A DNA stretch of 64,000 bases from Microbacterium natoriense (GTDB lineage: Bacteria > Actinomycetota > Actinomycetes > Actinomycetales > Microbacteriaceae). The notes beneath the pieces are model-generated. The model was not told where the DNA came from, searched no databases, and saw only the letters and a list, made by a program, of their open reading frames with translations. Below are positions 1-7,500 of the stretch, in pieces (position 1 is the stretch's first letter; the number at the start of each line of letters is the position of its first letter). Both the position numbers and the translations under genes were made by a program. The DNA is taken from positions 4,127,386 to 4,191,385 of the forward strand of contig NZ_JAUSXV010000001.1 in assembly GCF_030816295.1 (NCBI RefSeq), read 5' to 3'.

Positions 1-602
1 TCGACCGCGAAGTCCTGCAGCGCGTTCGAGCCCCACGGCGTCTCGATGAAGAACCAGCCGGCGGCGGCGTGCTTGGCCTCGGCTGTGAACTCCTGGGAGA
101 ACGTGCCCCACTCTCCCTGCGTGAAGGTGTGACCGTAGTCGGCGCACCCGTTGAAGTTCGTGGGGCAGAGCGTGAAGTTGAACTGCTGCGTCGCCGCGCC
201 GGTGCTGTACTTCAGCTTCCCGGTCATGCGGTACGTCGCGCCGACCTCGATCTTGCCGGAGACGTTCGCGAACGGGCCGGACTGCGTGTTCTGACGTGCG
301 GCCACCTGCAGCGAGTGTGCTCCGCTCGCCGCGTCGTCGCTCAGCGAGAGCGTGCCGCCCCGGGTGCTCGTCCATCCGGCCGAGTCGGACACGAAGCGGC
401 CGTCTGGCAGGAGGTTCCCCGGCACGGCCGGGGGCTCCGCCACGGCTGCAGTGCGGATGCTCCCGACCGGGTCGGCATACGCGGCACTGGCGCCGGCTGC
501 GGTGACCGACGACGCGATGAGCGCCGCGACTCCGAGCAGGGCTGCGGTACGGGATGCCGGTCGCCCCCGATGCCGGGGGACGCGTGTGTGTGGCGATGTC
601 AT
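1..602 (-). CDS. secreted protein with carbohydrate-binding module, N-terminal part only
   Basis: The frame is open from an ATG at 602 to the window edge, so only about 200 residues are visible. AAGGAG lies about six bases before the ATG. The N-terminus is basic, then a long hydrophobic run and Ala-rich cleavage region (ending near ASAAYADP), a Sec-type signal peptide. The following 150 residues (NLLPDGRFVSDSAGW, then SGPFANVSGKIEVGATY and GWFFIETPWGSNAL) look like a CBM4/9/22-type beta-sandwich, as found at the front of secreted xylanases and arabinanases. The catalytic part, if any, lies outside the window. Next to arabinan genes, a hemicellulase is the likeliest identity (inference). Confidence 0.7.
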   Translation of the reverse strand, partial: MTSPHTRVPRHRGRPASRTAALLGVAALIASSVTAAGASAAYADPVGSIRTAAVAEPPAVPGNLLPDGRFVSDSAGWTSTRGGTLSLSDDAASGAHSLQVAARQNTQSGPFANVSGKIEVGATYRMTGKLKYSTGAATQQFNFTLCPTNFNGCADYGHTFTQGEWGTFSQEFTAEAKHAAAGWFFIETPWGSNALQDFAV

Positions 603-885
603 GTGCTCACTCCTTGTTTCATGGGTCGCCGAGGGCGCGCTCGAGCAGCGGTATCGACGGATGCCGCTGAGCATGCCGCCTTCGGGCGACGTGATGTGTT
701 TCGTGTGCGACCTGAGACGCGGCCGGCGGTGGATCACCGCGGTCCTGTCGTCGGTCTCCTTGTGGGTCTGGGTGCGCGACCTGGCGTCGTCCGGCGTGCA
801 CGCGGGCACGCCGGACACCGCTGTCGAGCGTGAGAACCGTTCGGGTCGATCAGCCCCGGTTCAGATCAGGGACGACCTGGCCCAG

Positions 886-935
886 CGTTCCCGGGAATCA
901 CCGTTCCCGGGGTTTGGATATCGTTTTCGTAAACC
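886..935. promoter_or_regulatory. possible operator cluster
   Basis: CGTTCCCGGG occurs twice 16 bp apart (886-895, 902-911). It is followed at once by GGTTT-N15-AAACC (911-935). Placement about 285-335 bp before the secreted-protein start suggests control of that gene or of the divergent one. The binding protein is unknown. Confidence 0.3.
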
Positions 936-1039
936 GCATAGTGCACTCTCCTCCTTGAGGTACGAGGGAATCGGTGCGCGCGATGCGACCACCGAGATCG
1001 TGATCACGAGCTGCCGTCGCACGCCTACCGCCTGCCTGA

Positions 1040-1053
1040 TGTTACCGGGAACA
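1040..1053. promoter_or_regulatory. LacI-like palindrome
   Basis: TGTTACCGGGAACA is a 14-bp dyad with one mismatched pair and a central CCGG, resembling LacI-family operators. It lies 125 bp before the HD-protein start. Function is inferred from shape only. Confidence 0.3.
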
Positions 1054-1096
1054 ATTCGGTGAGTGCAAGAGGCTGCAAGAGGAGAAGGCACCTCGA

Positions 1097-1145
1097 ATCG
1101 CGTGAATGGCGGCATTCCGCCGGATCTTGTCACCATTCACGCGAT
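1097..1145. repeat. nested inverted repeat
   Basis: Perfect 13-bp arms (1097-1109 and 1133-1145) enclose a second hairpin, GGCGG-CATT-CCGCC (1108-1121). It ends 20 bp before the -10-like TACTCT (1166-1171) of the HD gene. In a divergent spacer it is badly placed as a terminator, so an operator or structured element is more likely. Confidence 0.5.
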
Positions 1146-1177
1146 CCGGGCGAGTGCCGGTTCATTACTCTGGCCCC

Positions 1178-1780
1178 ATGCGCATCTCCGACTTCGCCGT
1201 GCCCGACACCCCTGCGGCCCGGGGAGCCCGCGAGCTGATGGACGAATACCACTCCCCTGCGCTGCGCAACCACGTGGTGCGGTCCTGGTTGTGGGCCGAG
1301 GCGTTCGCGGTCGTCGAAGGACGCAGCGGCGTCGATCACGAGCTGCTCTATGCGGCGGCCCTGCTGCACGACATCGGGATCGTGCCTGCGTTCGACAACC
1401 ACGTGCTGGGCTATGAGGAGGCAGGCGGCCATGTCGGCGAGGCGATGGCCGCGGGTGCCGGGTGGCCGGCGGCGCGGCGCATCCGCATCAACGAGGTGAT
1501 CGTGAGGCACAACTGGCCCGAGGTCGACCCGGCGTTCGACCTCGAGGGCTACCTGCTGGAGACGGCCACCGGCCTCGACATCGCCGGGCGCCGAGATGCG
1601 GAGATCCCGCTCGACTTTCGCCGCGAGGTGCTCCACGCGCACCCGCGACTCACTCTCGCCGAGGAGTTCGGCGCCGGCGTGCGGGAGCAGGCGGCCCGCA
1701 AGCCGCACAGCCACGCCCGACGGCTGCTCGAGGGCGGGGTCGTCGACAAGCTGGCGGCGAACCCGCTCGAGCGGATCTGA
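1178..1780 (+). CDS. HD-domain phosphohydrolase-like protein
   Basis: 200-residue soluble protein of the HD superfamily (metal-dependent hydrolases). Seen: RNHVVRSWLWAEAFA (residues about 32-46), ALLHDIGIVPAF with the HD pair near residue 67, and a later VRHNW. The layout resembles the small cyanamide-hydratase-like HD proteins of actinobacteria and fungi, but no substrate can be named. I chose the ATG at 1178 over an upstream one at 1106 because TACTCT (1166-1171) ends six bases before it, a leaderless arrangement, and conserved sequence begins there. It converges on the alditol oxidase gene with a 12-bp gap. Confidence 0.75.
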   Translation: MRISDFAVPDTPAARGARELMDEYHSPALRNHVVRSWLWAEAFAVVEGRSGVDHELLYAAALLHDIGIVPAFDNHVLGYEEAGGHVGEAMAAGAGWPAARRIRINEVIVRHNWPEVDPAFDLEGYLLETATGLDIAGRRDAEIPLDFRREVLHAHPRLTLAEEFGAGVREQAARKPHSHARRLLEGGVVDKLAANPLERI

Positions 1781-1792
1781 GGATGGATGCGC

Positions 1793-3070
1793 TCAGAGAC
1801 CGAGGCGCTCCAGGTACTCGTTCACGAGGCGCCGCTCGGGGTCGTGCTTCGCGACGAGAGCCGCGAAGTCGTCCCATCGCGGGTAGCGCGAGCGCACCTC
1901 GGCGCCGTCGAGCGTGAACACCTTGCCCCAGTGCGGACGGGCGGATGCGGGCAGCGCGGCCTCGATGGTCGGCAGCAGCTCGCGCACCGCCGCCTCGTCG
2001 GGCTTCCACGTGAAGTGCAGGCCGACGGCATCCGTCCCGTAGGAAGAGCTCAGCCACAGATCGTCTGCGCACACCGTGCGGATCTCATTCACGAGCAGCA
2101 GCGGCGCGATGCGGTCGGCGAGCGAACGCACGGCCTCGATGGCGGCCACGGCATCGAGGCGCGGCACCAGGTACTCGCTCTGGATCTCGGCCCCGGCCGA
2201 CGGGGTGAACTCGAGCTTGAAGTGCGGCAGCCGTTGGAACCACGGGCCCGCGACGCCCTCCTGCTCGGTGCAGGCCTCGGGATCGACTCCGATGATGGGA
2301 TGCCGTTTGCCCTCGGCCGGCGCAGCGCCGAGAGACACGGCGAGCGCCTCGCGCGCTGCGCGTCGCTCCGCGGCATCCGCCCTCGTGGCGGGCACCCGCT
2401 GCTTGATCCAGATCTGGTCGGCGACGTCGGTCCGCTGCCAGGTCGAGAAGATGCTGACGCTGGTTCCGACGCCCGTGACGGCGCCGAGGTCACGGAGGAT
2501 CGCGTCCCACGACGGGTGCTCGAACACGTGCTGGGCGACCTGGTAGCTGGGCTCGACGTCGAGCGTCAGGTCGATCACCGCGCCGAGAGCGCCGAGCGCC
2601 ACGACCGCGCCGTCGAAGCCGTCGTCTCCCCGCGCGAGGGAGCGGACTTCGCCGGATGCCGTCATCACCGTCACCGCGCGGACCGCGCTCGCGAGCGAGC
2701 CGGTGGCGTCGCCGGAGCCGTGCGTTCCCGTGGCCACGGCACCTGCGACCGAGATGTGCGGGAGAGACGCGAGGTTCGCGAGCGCCAGCCCCTGCTCCTC
2801 GAGCACGGGGGCGATATCGCCGTAGCGGAGCCCGCCGGAGACGCGCACCGAGTCGCGAGCGGGCGAGATGTCGATCACCTGGGGCATCCGGTCGAGAGCG
2901 ATCAACGAGCCGGTCGTGTCGGCGATGTCGTTGAAGCAGTGCCGGGAGCCGAGCACGCGCACGGAGCCCCCCGCGGTGAGCAGCCCGCGGAGCTCGTCGA
3001 TCGACTCGGGATGCTCGATCGAGGAGGCCCGATAGAGGAGGTTGCCGGCCCAGTTGCGTTCGTCGCCCAT
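1793..3070 (-). CDS. aldO: alditol (xylitol) oxidase, FAD-dependent
   Basis: 425 residues, the usual length for Streptomyces AldO. The family oxidises terminal hydroxyls of alditols such as xylitol and sorbitol with O2, making the aldose and H2O2. Seen: NWAGN at the N-terminus; VRVLGSRHCFNDIA, whose His44 matches the FAD-linking histidine of AldO; SLPHISVAGAVATGTHGSG in the FAD domain; and C-terminal RPHWGKVF. The C-terminal half is of the arabinono-lactone-oxidase type. TACGCT lies six bases before the ATG, so the transcript is probably leaderless. A divergent lacI starts 55 bp away. An arabitol or xylitol role in pentose use is inferred. Confidence 0.88.
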   Translation of the reverse strand: MGDERNWAGNLLYRASSIEHPESIDELRGLLTAGGSVRVLGSRHCFNDIADTTGSLIALDRMPQVIDISPARDSVRVSGGLRYGDIAPVLEEQGLALANLASLPHISVAGAVATGTHGSGDATGSLASAVRAVTVMTASGEVRSLARGDDGFDGAVVALGALGAVIDLTLDVEPSYQVAQHVFEHPSWDAILRDLGAVTGVGTSVSIFSTWQRTDVADQIWIKQRVPATRADAAERRAAREALAVSLGAAPAEGKRHPIIGVDPEACTEQEGVAGPWFQRLPHFKLEFTPSAGAEIQSEYLVPRLDAVAAIEAVRSLADRIAPLLLVNEIRTVCADDLWLSSSYGTDAVGLHFTWKPDEAAVRELLPTIEAALPASARPHWGKVFTLDGAEVRSRYPRWDDFAALVAKHDPERRLVNEYLERLGL

Positions 3071-3125
3071 GGTGTCAGCGTACCCGCGGGGCCGTGCCTT
3101 CAGACGCGCGGGATAGTCTGACCCC

Positions 3126-4172
3126 ATGACAGCGCCGCCCGCTCCTCGAGCGACGATGAAAGACGTCGCGGCTCTGGCCGGAGTGTCACCGAAGACCGTC
3201 TCGAACGTCGTCACCGGCACGGTCGTGGTGCGCGCGGAGACCAGGGCGAGGGTCGAGGCGGCTATGGCCGAACTCGATTTCGTGCCGAATCTCAGCGCGC
3301 GCGGTCTGCGCAACGGCAGAAGCGGGATCATCGCCGTCGCGCTTCCCGACCTGGGCACGGCGTACTCGGCCCAGCTCGTGCACCGCATCGTCGCCGCCGC
3401 GCACGACCGCGGCCTCGCGGTGCAGGTGGAAGAGACCGCGACCGAACCCGAACGCGAGAAGGAGCTGCTCTCTCGCGCCCGCGCCCACCTGATCGACGGC
3501 CTGATCCTGAACCCGATCCGCCTCGAGGACAGCGTCGTGAAGTACGCGGACCGCCTGCCGCCGCTCGTCGTGATCGGCGAGGTCGAGCAGAACCGCGCCG
3601 ACCACGTGCGCATCGACAGCCGTGTGGCCGCATCCGAGGCGACCTGCCACGTGATCTCCCGCGGCGCGCGACGGATCGCCGTGATCGGAGCCGACGACGA
3701 CCCCGCGTTCGAGACCGCAACCAGCCGGATGCGCCTCGCGGGCGTGCACGATGCGCTGCGCGAGGCCGGCATCGCCCGCGATCGGCGGCTCGAGGTCAAC
3801 CTGCTGCCCTGGACGATGGCAGGCGGCGCGGAAGCTGCGCGCATGCTGCTGGCGCGCGAGGTCGACTTCGACGCGGTCGTCGCGTTCACCGACTCGATCG
3901 CCTTCGGTGCGATGCACACGCTGCACGACGCCGGCATCCGCGTTCCCGACGACGTGATCGTGACCGGCTTCGACGACGTCGAGCTCTCGGCATTCACCTC
4001 CCCGTCGCTGACGACCGTGGCCTTCGATCTGGGCGACTTCGCCGAGGCGGCGCTGGGCCTTCTCGAGTCGCGCATGGACGATCGCGTGTCGCCGCCGCGC
4101 GGGCTGATCCTGCCGCACCGGCTCATCGCGCGCGCGAGCACCTCGGCCTCGCCGGCCGGGTATCACCCCTGA
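3126..4172 (+). CDS. LacI-family repressor of arabinoside module A
   Basis: 348 residues. The helix-turn-helix is at about residues 11-31 (MKDVAALAGVSPKTVSNVVTG), followed by a hinge and a periplasmic-binding-like sugar-sensing domain ending in the usual GFDDVELSAFTSPSLTTV region. The start at 3126 is supported by TAGTCT six bases upstream (3114-3119), a leaderless layout; an internal Met at residue 11 is the alternative. It sits just before the ABC importer and GH51 genes, so it probably represses them until an arabinose-containing ligand binds. The palindrome at 4219-4234 is its likely target. Confidence 0.88.
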   Translation: MTAPPAPRATMKDVAALAGVSPKTVSNVVTGTVVVRAETRARVEAAMAELDFVPNLSARGLRNGRSGIIAVALPDLGTAYSAQLVHRIVAAAHDRGLAVQVEETATEPEREKELLSRARAHLIDGLILNPIRLEDSVVKYADRLPPLVVIGEVEQNRADHVRIDSRVAASEATCHVISRGARRIAVIGADDDPAFETATSRMRLAGVHDALREAGIARDRRLEVNLLPWTMAGGAEAARMLLAREVDFDAVVAFTDSIAFGAMHTLHDAGIRVPDDVIVTGFDDVELSAFTSPSLTTVAFDLGDFAEAALGLLESRMDDRVSPPRGLILPHRLIARASTSASPAGYHP

Positions 4173-4218
4173 CCGGCAGATCGTCGCGACGGGTATCGCT
4201 CTGACTCTTGCGCCGCCG

Positions 4219-4234
4219 ATTACCACGATGTAAT
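4219..4234. promoter_or_regulatory. putative LacI operator of module A
   Basis: ATTACCACGATGTAAT has perfect 5-bp arms around a six-base spacer with CG at the exact centre, the usual LacI-family shape. It lies 41 bp before the binding-protein start and 46 bp after the lacI stop codon. Confidence 0.55.
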
Positions 4235-4274
4235 GATGGGTGCGCCCCCGACGCAGTCACAAAGGAGTGACCCG

Positions 4275-5612
4275 ATGACACCCCCGCTCGATCTCTCGCG
4301 AAGGCAGTTCCTCACCGCCGCCTCGCTGACCGCGGCAGCAGCGCTGCTCGCGGGATGCGCGCCCGGTGCGACGCCCGGCGCCGGCCCGCAGACGCTCCAG
4401 TTCTGGCATCTGCTCTCCGGCGGCGACGGCGTGACCATGTCTCAGCTGCTGCAGAAGGTCAACGACGCGCAGGACGCCTTCCGCATCCGCCCCACCGTCC
4501 TCGCCTGGGGCACGCCGTATTACACCAAGCTCGCGATGGCCGGCGCAGGCGGGCGCGCTCCCGACGTCGCCATCATGCACGCCACCCGCACGGTCGGCTG
4601 GGCTCCGGGCGGGCTGCTCGACCCGTGGGACCTCGCCCGGCTCGAGGAACTGGGCATCGACGCCTCGACGTTCCCGAAGCCCATCTGGGAGAAGGGCTTC
4701 GTCGGCGAGCAGATGTTCAGCATCGCCCTCGACGCCCACCCGTTCGTGGCCATGTTCAACACCGACATCTGCGACGCCGCCGGCGTGCTCGACTCAGACG
4801 GCGCGCTGCAGGAGACGACCTCACCCGAGGAGTTCCTCGAGCAGCTCCGCGCGATCGGCGGCCAGGCGAGCGGACACGCGCTGTCGTACGGCTACCTGGG
4901 CGACGGCGCGCAGATGTGGCGCCTGTTCTACACGCTGTACTCACAGCACGGCTCGCCCATCGAGCTCCCCCCTGGCGGGAAGGCCGTGATCGACAAGGAC
5001 GTGGCGGTCGAGTCTCTGACGTTCATGCGCACGCTCCTCGACGGCGAGATCGCCGCGGCCCAGGCCGACTACGGCACGGCGGTCGCCGAGTTCTCGACAG
5101 GAAAGAGCGGGATGCTGTTCACCGGCGTCTGGGAGCTGCGCACCATGCAGAACGCGAAGCTCCCGTTCGACGCGACGATGATCCCGACCCTGTACGGGAC
5201 GCCCGCGGTGTACGCCGACTCGCACTCGTTCGTCCTGCCTCACCAGACCCACGCCGACAAGGCGAAGCGCGACCTGACCTATCAGTTCGTCGCCGACATG
5301 CTCAAGGGCTCGTTCGGCTGGGCCGAAGCCGGCCACATCCCCGCGTTCCTGCCCGTCACCGAGTCGCCGGAGTACGCGGATCTCGTGCCCCAGGCGCACT
5401 ACGCCGAGGCCGCGAAGCACGTCGTCTACGATCCGACCGCCTGGTTCACGGGCTCCGGCTCCAACTTCCAGGGCGAGTTCGGTGCTGCCGTGCAGAACGT
5501 GCTGCTCAAGGGCGACGACCCGGTCGCCGCGATCGATCGCTTCGAGGCGCGCGTGAACACGATGCTCTCACAACCGAACCCGGCTGACCCCGAAGGGACG
5601 TTCGGCTCATGA
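4275..5612 (+). CDS. sugar ABC transporter substrate-binding lipoprotein (module A)
   Basis: 445 residues. The N-terminus has a twin-arginine motif (SRRQFLTA, Arg9-Arg10) and a lipobox LAGC with Cys28, so it should be Tat-exported and lipid-anchored. The rest is an extracellular solute-binding family 1 protein (LQFWHLLSGGDG, PDVAIMHATRT, KSGMLFTGVWE). I chose the ATG at 4275 because AAAGGAGTGA lies just before it; the earlier ATG at 4233 sits inside the operator. It starts a four-gene operon with two permeases and GH51, so arabino-oligosaccharides are the likely cargo. Confidence 0.9.
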   Translation: MTPPLDLSRRQFLTAASLTAAAALLAGCAPGATPGAGPQTLQFWHLLSGGDGVTMSQLLQKVNDAQDAFRIRPTVLAWGTPYYTKLAMAGAGGRAPDVAIMHATRTVGWAPGGLLDPWDLARLEELGIDASTFPKPIWEKGFVGEQMFSIALDAHPFVAMFNTDICDAAGVLDSDGALQETTSPEEFLEQLRAIGGQASGHALSYGYLGDGAQMWRLFYTLYSQHGSPIELPPGGKAVIDKDVAVESLTFMRTLLDGEIAAAQADYGTAVAEFSTGKSGMLFTGVWELRTMQNAKLPFDATMIPTLYGTPAVYADSHSFVLPHQTHADKAKRDLTYQFVADMLKGSFGWAEAGHIPAFLPVTESPEYADLVPQAHYAEAAKHVVYDPTAWFTGSGSNFQGEFGAAVQNVLLKGDDPVAAIDRFEARVNTMLSQPNPADPEGTFGS

Positions 5613-6559
5613 TGACCGCAGCCACCGATTCGACCCGCACGATCGTGACGGGTTCCCGCACCGCCGCCCCCGCACGCCGTGCAGGCACGCGCAGCCGCGA
5701 GCAGCTCGTCAGCTGGGCGTTCCTCGCCCCGTTCCTCATCGCCTTCGCGCTCTTCCTGGTCTGGCCGATCATCCACGGCATCGTCCTCAGCTTCACCGAC
5801 GCCTCGCTCACGGGCGCCGGCGGCGGATTCGTCGGCTTCGCCAACTATGCCGAGGCGCTCAGCGACCCGGTCATGTGGCGTTCGCTGTGGAACACGATCT
5901 GGTTCACGCTGCTCTCCACCGTGCCGCTCGTCCTGATCGCCCTGCTGATGGCCGCGCTCGTCGACCGCGGCCTTCCTGGCCAGTGGCTGTGGCGGCTGTC
6001 GTTCTTCATGCCGTATCTGCTCGCCTCGACCGTGATCTCGCAGATCTGGGTCTGGATCTTCAACCCGCAGATCGGTGCGGCCAACAACATCCTGAAGGCG
6101 CTCGGCCTCGAGCCGCTCGCCTGGCTGCAGAATCCCGAGACCAACATGCTGTCGATCGTGATCGCCACGGTGTGGTGGACGGTCGGGTTCAACTTCCTGC
6201 TCTACCTGGCGGCGATGCAGAACATCCCGCCGCAGCAGTACGAGGCGGCGTCCCTCGACGGTGCGGGCGCCTGGCGCCAGTTCTGGTCGATCACGCTTCC
6301 CCAGCTGGGACCGGCGACCGTGCTCATCCTGCTGCTGCAGATCCTCGCCTCGCTGAAGCTGTTCGATCAGGCGTACCAGATGCTCGGCGGCGTCGCGAGC
6401 GACACCACCCGCTCGATCGTCCAGTACATCTACGAAGCCGGATTCGTCAGCTACCGGTTCGGCTACTCGGCCGCCATCTCTTACGTGTTCTTCGCCCTCA
6501 TCGTCATCGTGGGTGTCGCGCAGGCCCTGGTCACGCGCCGCCGGAAGGAGCAGCTGTGA
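5609..6559 (+). CDS. sugar ABC transporter permease, MalF type (module A)
   Basis: 316 residues with about six membrane segments after a 30-residue polar N-terminus. The cytoplasmic EAA loop that contacts the ATPase is visible as YEAASLDGAGAWRQFWSITLP. It overlaps the binding-protein stop by ATGA, which suggests translational coupling. It pairs with the next permease. No ATPase gene is in the module, as is usual for actinobacterial CUT1 systems that share one MsiK-like ATPase (family knowledge). Confidence 0.9.
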   Translation: MMTAATDSTRTIVTGSRTAAPARRAGTRSREQLVSWAFLAPFLIAFALFLVWPIIHGIVLSFTDASLTGAGGGFVGFANYAEALSDPVMWRSLWNTIWFTLLSTVPLVLIALLMAALVDRGLPGQWLWRLSFFMPYLLASTVISQIWVWIFNPQIGAANNILKALGLEPLAWLQNPETNMLSIVIATVWWTVGFNFLLYLAAMQNIPPQQYEAASLDGAGAWRQFWSITLPQLGPATVLILLLQILASLKLFDQAYQMLGGVASDTTRSIVQYIYEAGFVSYRFGYSAAISYVFFALIVIVGVAQALVTRRRKEQL

Positions 6560-7464
6560 TGTCCACCGCGACCCTCACCCCGACCGAGGCGGTCGTCACC
6601 GCCACGCCCCGGCGCCGCTCGCACCTCCCCGGCCAGAAGCCGTTCGCGCCCCTGCGCGTCGCGGCGTTCCTGGTGCTGCTGCTGCTCGCGATCGGCTGGC
6701 TGCTGCCGTTCCTCTGGGCGGTCGCGACCGCCTTCAAGACCGAGCCGGATGCCGCATCGGGCGATCCCTCGTGGATCGGCGCCTCAGGTCCCACGGTCGA
6801 CGCCTTCACGGCGATCCTTTCGCAGGGCAACGTCTACACCTGGGCGTTCAACAGCCTGTGGACGGCCGCGGCGGTGACCTTCATCACCCTGACGATCTCG
6901 GCCCTCGCGGCGTACGCGTTCTCGCGGCTCGACTTCGCGGGTCGCAAATGGCTGTTCGTCGTGATCCTCGCCTCGATCGTGGTGCCGCCGCAGGTGCTGA
7001 TCATCCCGCTCTTCTACCAGATGCTCGCCTTCAACATGATCGACACCTACTGGGGACTGATCCTGCCGCAGGTGGTGGCTCCGGCGATGGTGTTCATCCT
7101 GAAGCGGTTCTTCGACGCGATCCCGATCGAGCTCGAAGACGCGGCCCGCGTCGACGGCGCCAGCCGGCTGCGCATCTTCTGGTCGGTCGTGCTGCCGCTG
7201 TCGCGCCCGATCCTGGCATCCGTCGCGATCTTCGTGTTCATCGCCGCGTGGAACAACTTCCTCTGGCCGTTCCTCGTCATCAACGACACCACGCTGATGA
7301 CGCTGCCGGTCGGTCTGCAGACCGTCATCAGCGCATACGGCGTGCAGTACGCGCAGGTCATGGCGCAGGCGGTGCTCGCAGCCCTCCCCCTCATCGTCAT
7401 CTTCCTCATCTTCCAGAAGCAGATCGTCAAGGGCGTCGCGACCAGCGGCTTCGGCGGTCAGTGA
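6559..7464 (+). CDS. sugar ABC transporter permease, MalG type (module A)
   Basis: 301 residues. The ATG shares its A with the previous TGA stop, and a GTG lies one codon earlier; AAGGAG is about ten bases upstream. There are six predicted membrane helices, with LEDAARVDGASRLRIFWSVV as the EAA loop and the typical C-terminal FQKQIVKGVATSG. With the preceding MalF-type partner it forms the channel. Length is normal for the family. Confidence 0.9.
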   Translation: MSTATLTPTEAVVTATPRRRSHLPGQKPFAPLRVAAFLVLLLLAIGWLLPFLWAVATAFKTEPDAASGDPSWIGASGPTVDAFTAILSQGNVYTWAFNSLWTAAAVTFITLTISALAAYAFSRLDFAGRKWLFVVILASIVVPPQVLIIPLFYQMLAFNMIDTYWGLILPQVVAPAMVFILKRFFDAIPIELEDAARVDGASRLRIFWSVVLPLSRPILASVAIFVFIAAWNNFLWPFLVINDTTLMTLPVGLQTVISAYGVQYAQVMAQAVLAALPLIVIFLIFQKQIVKGVATSGFGGQ

Positions 7465-7500
7465 CCCCTACCCGGCTCGAAAGCCACAACCAGGAGAACC

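Larger units (their letters stand above)
603..1177. other. 575-bp divergent intergenic region
   Basis: Spacer between the divergent carbohydrate-binding-protein and HD-domain genes. I see no convincing gene here. Short open frames on both strands lack a ribosome site and family resemblance. It holds a tandem CGTTCCCGGG repeat (886-895 and 902-911), a GGTTT/AAACC inverted pair (911-935), the near-palindrome TGTTACCGGGAACA (1040-1053) and a nested inverted repeat (1097-1145), so it is mainly regulatory. Confidence 0.6.

Noticed and set aside
861..1136. 91-residue open frame on the minus strand in the first intergenic region
   Set aside because: No ribosome site, no family resemblance, and it covers the palindromes and promoter signals of the divergent genes.
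1787..3121. 444-residue plus-strand frame opposite the alditol oxidase
   Set aside because: Its Arg/Gly/Val-rich translation is the antisense shadow of a well-recognised gene in high-GC DNA. The same holds for many long frames here, such as 15487-16848, 19753-21066 and 57905-59809.
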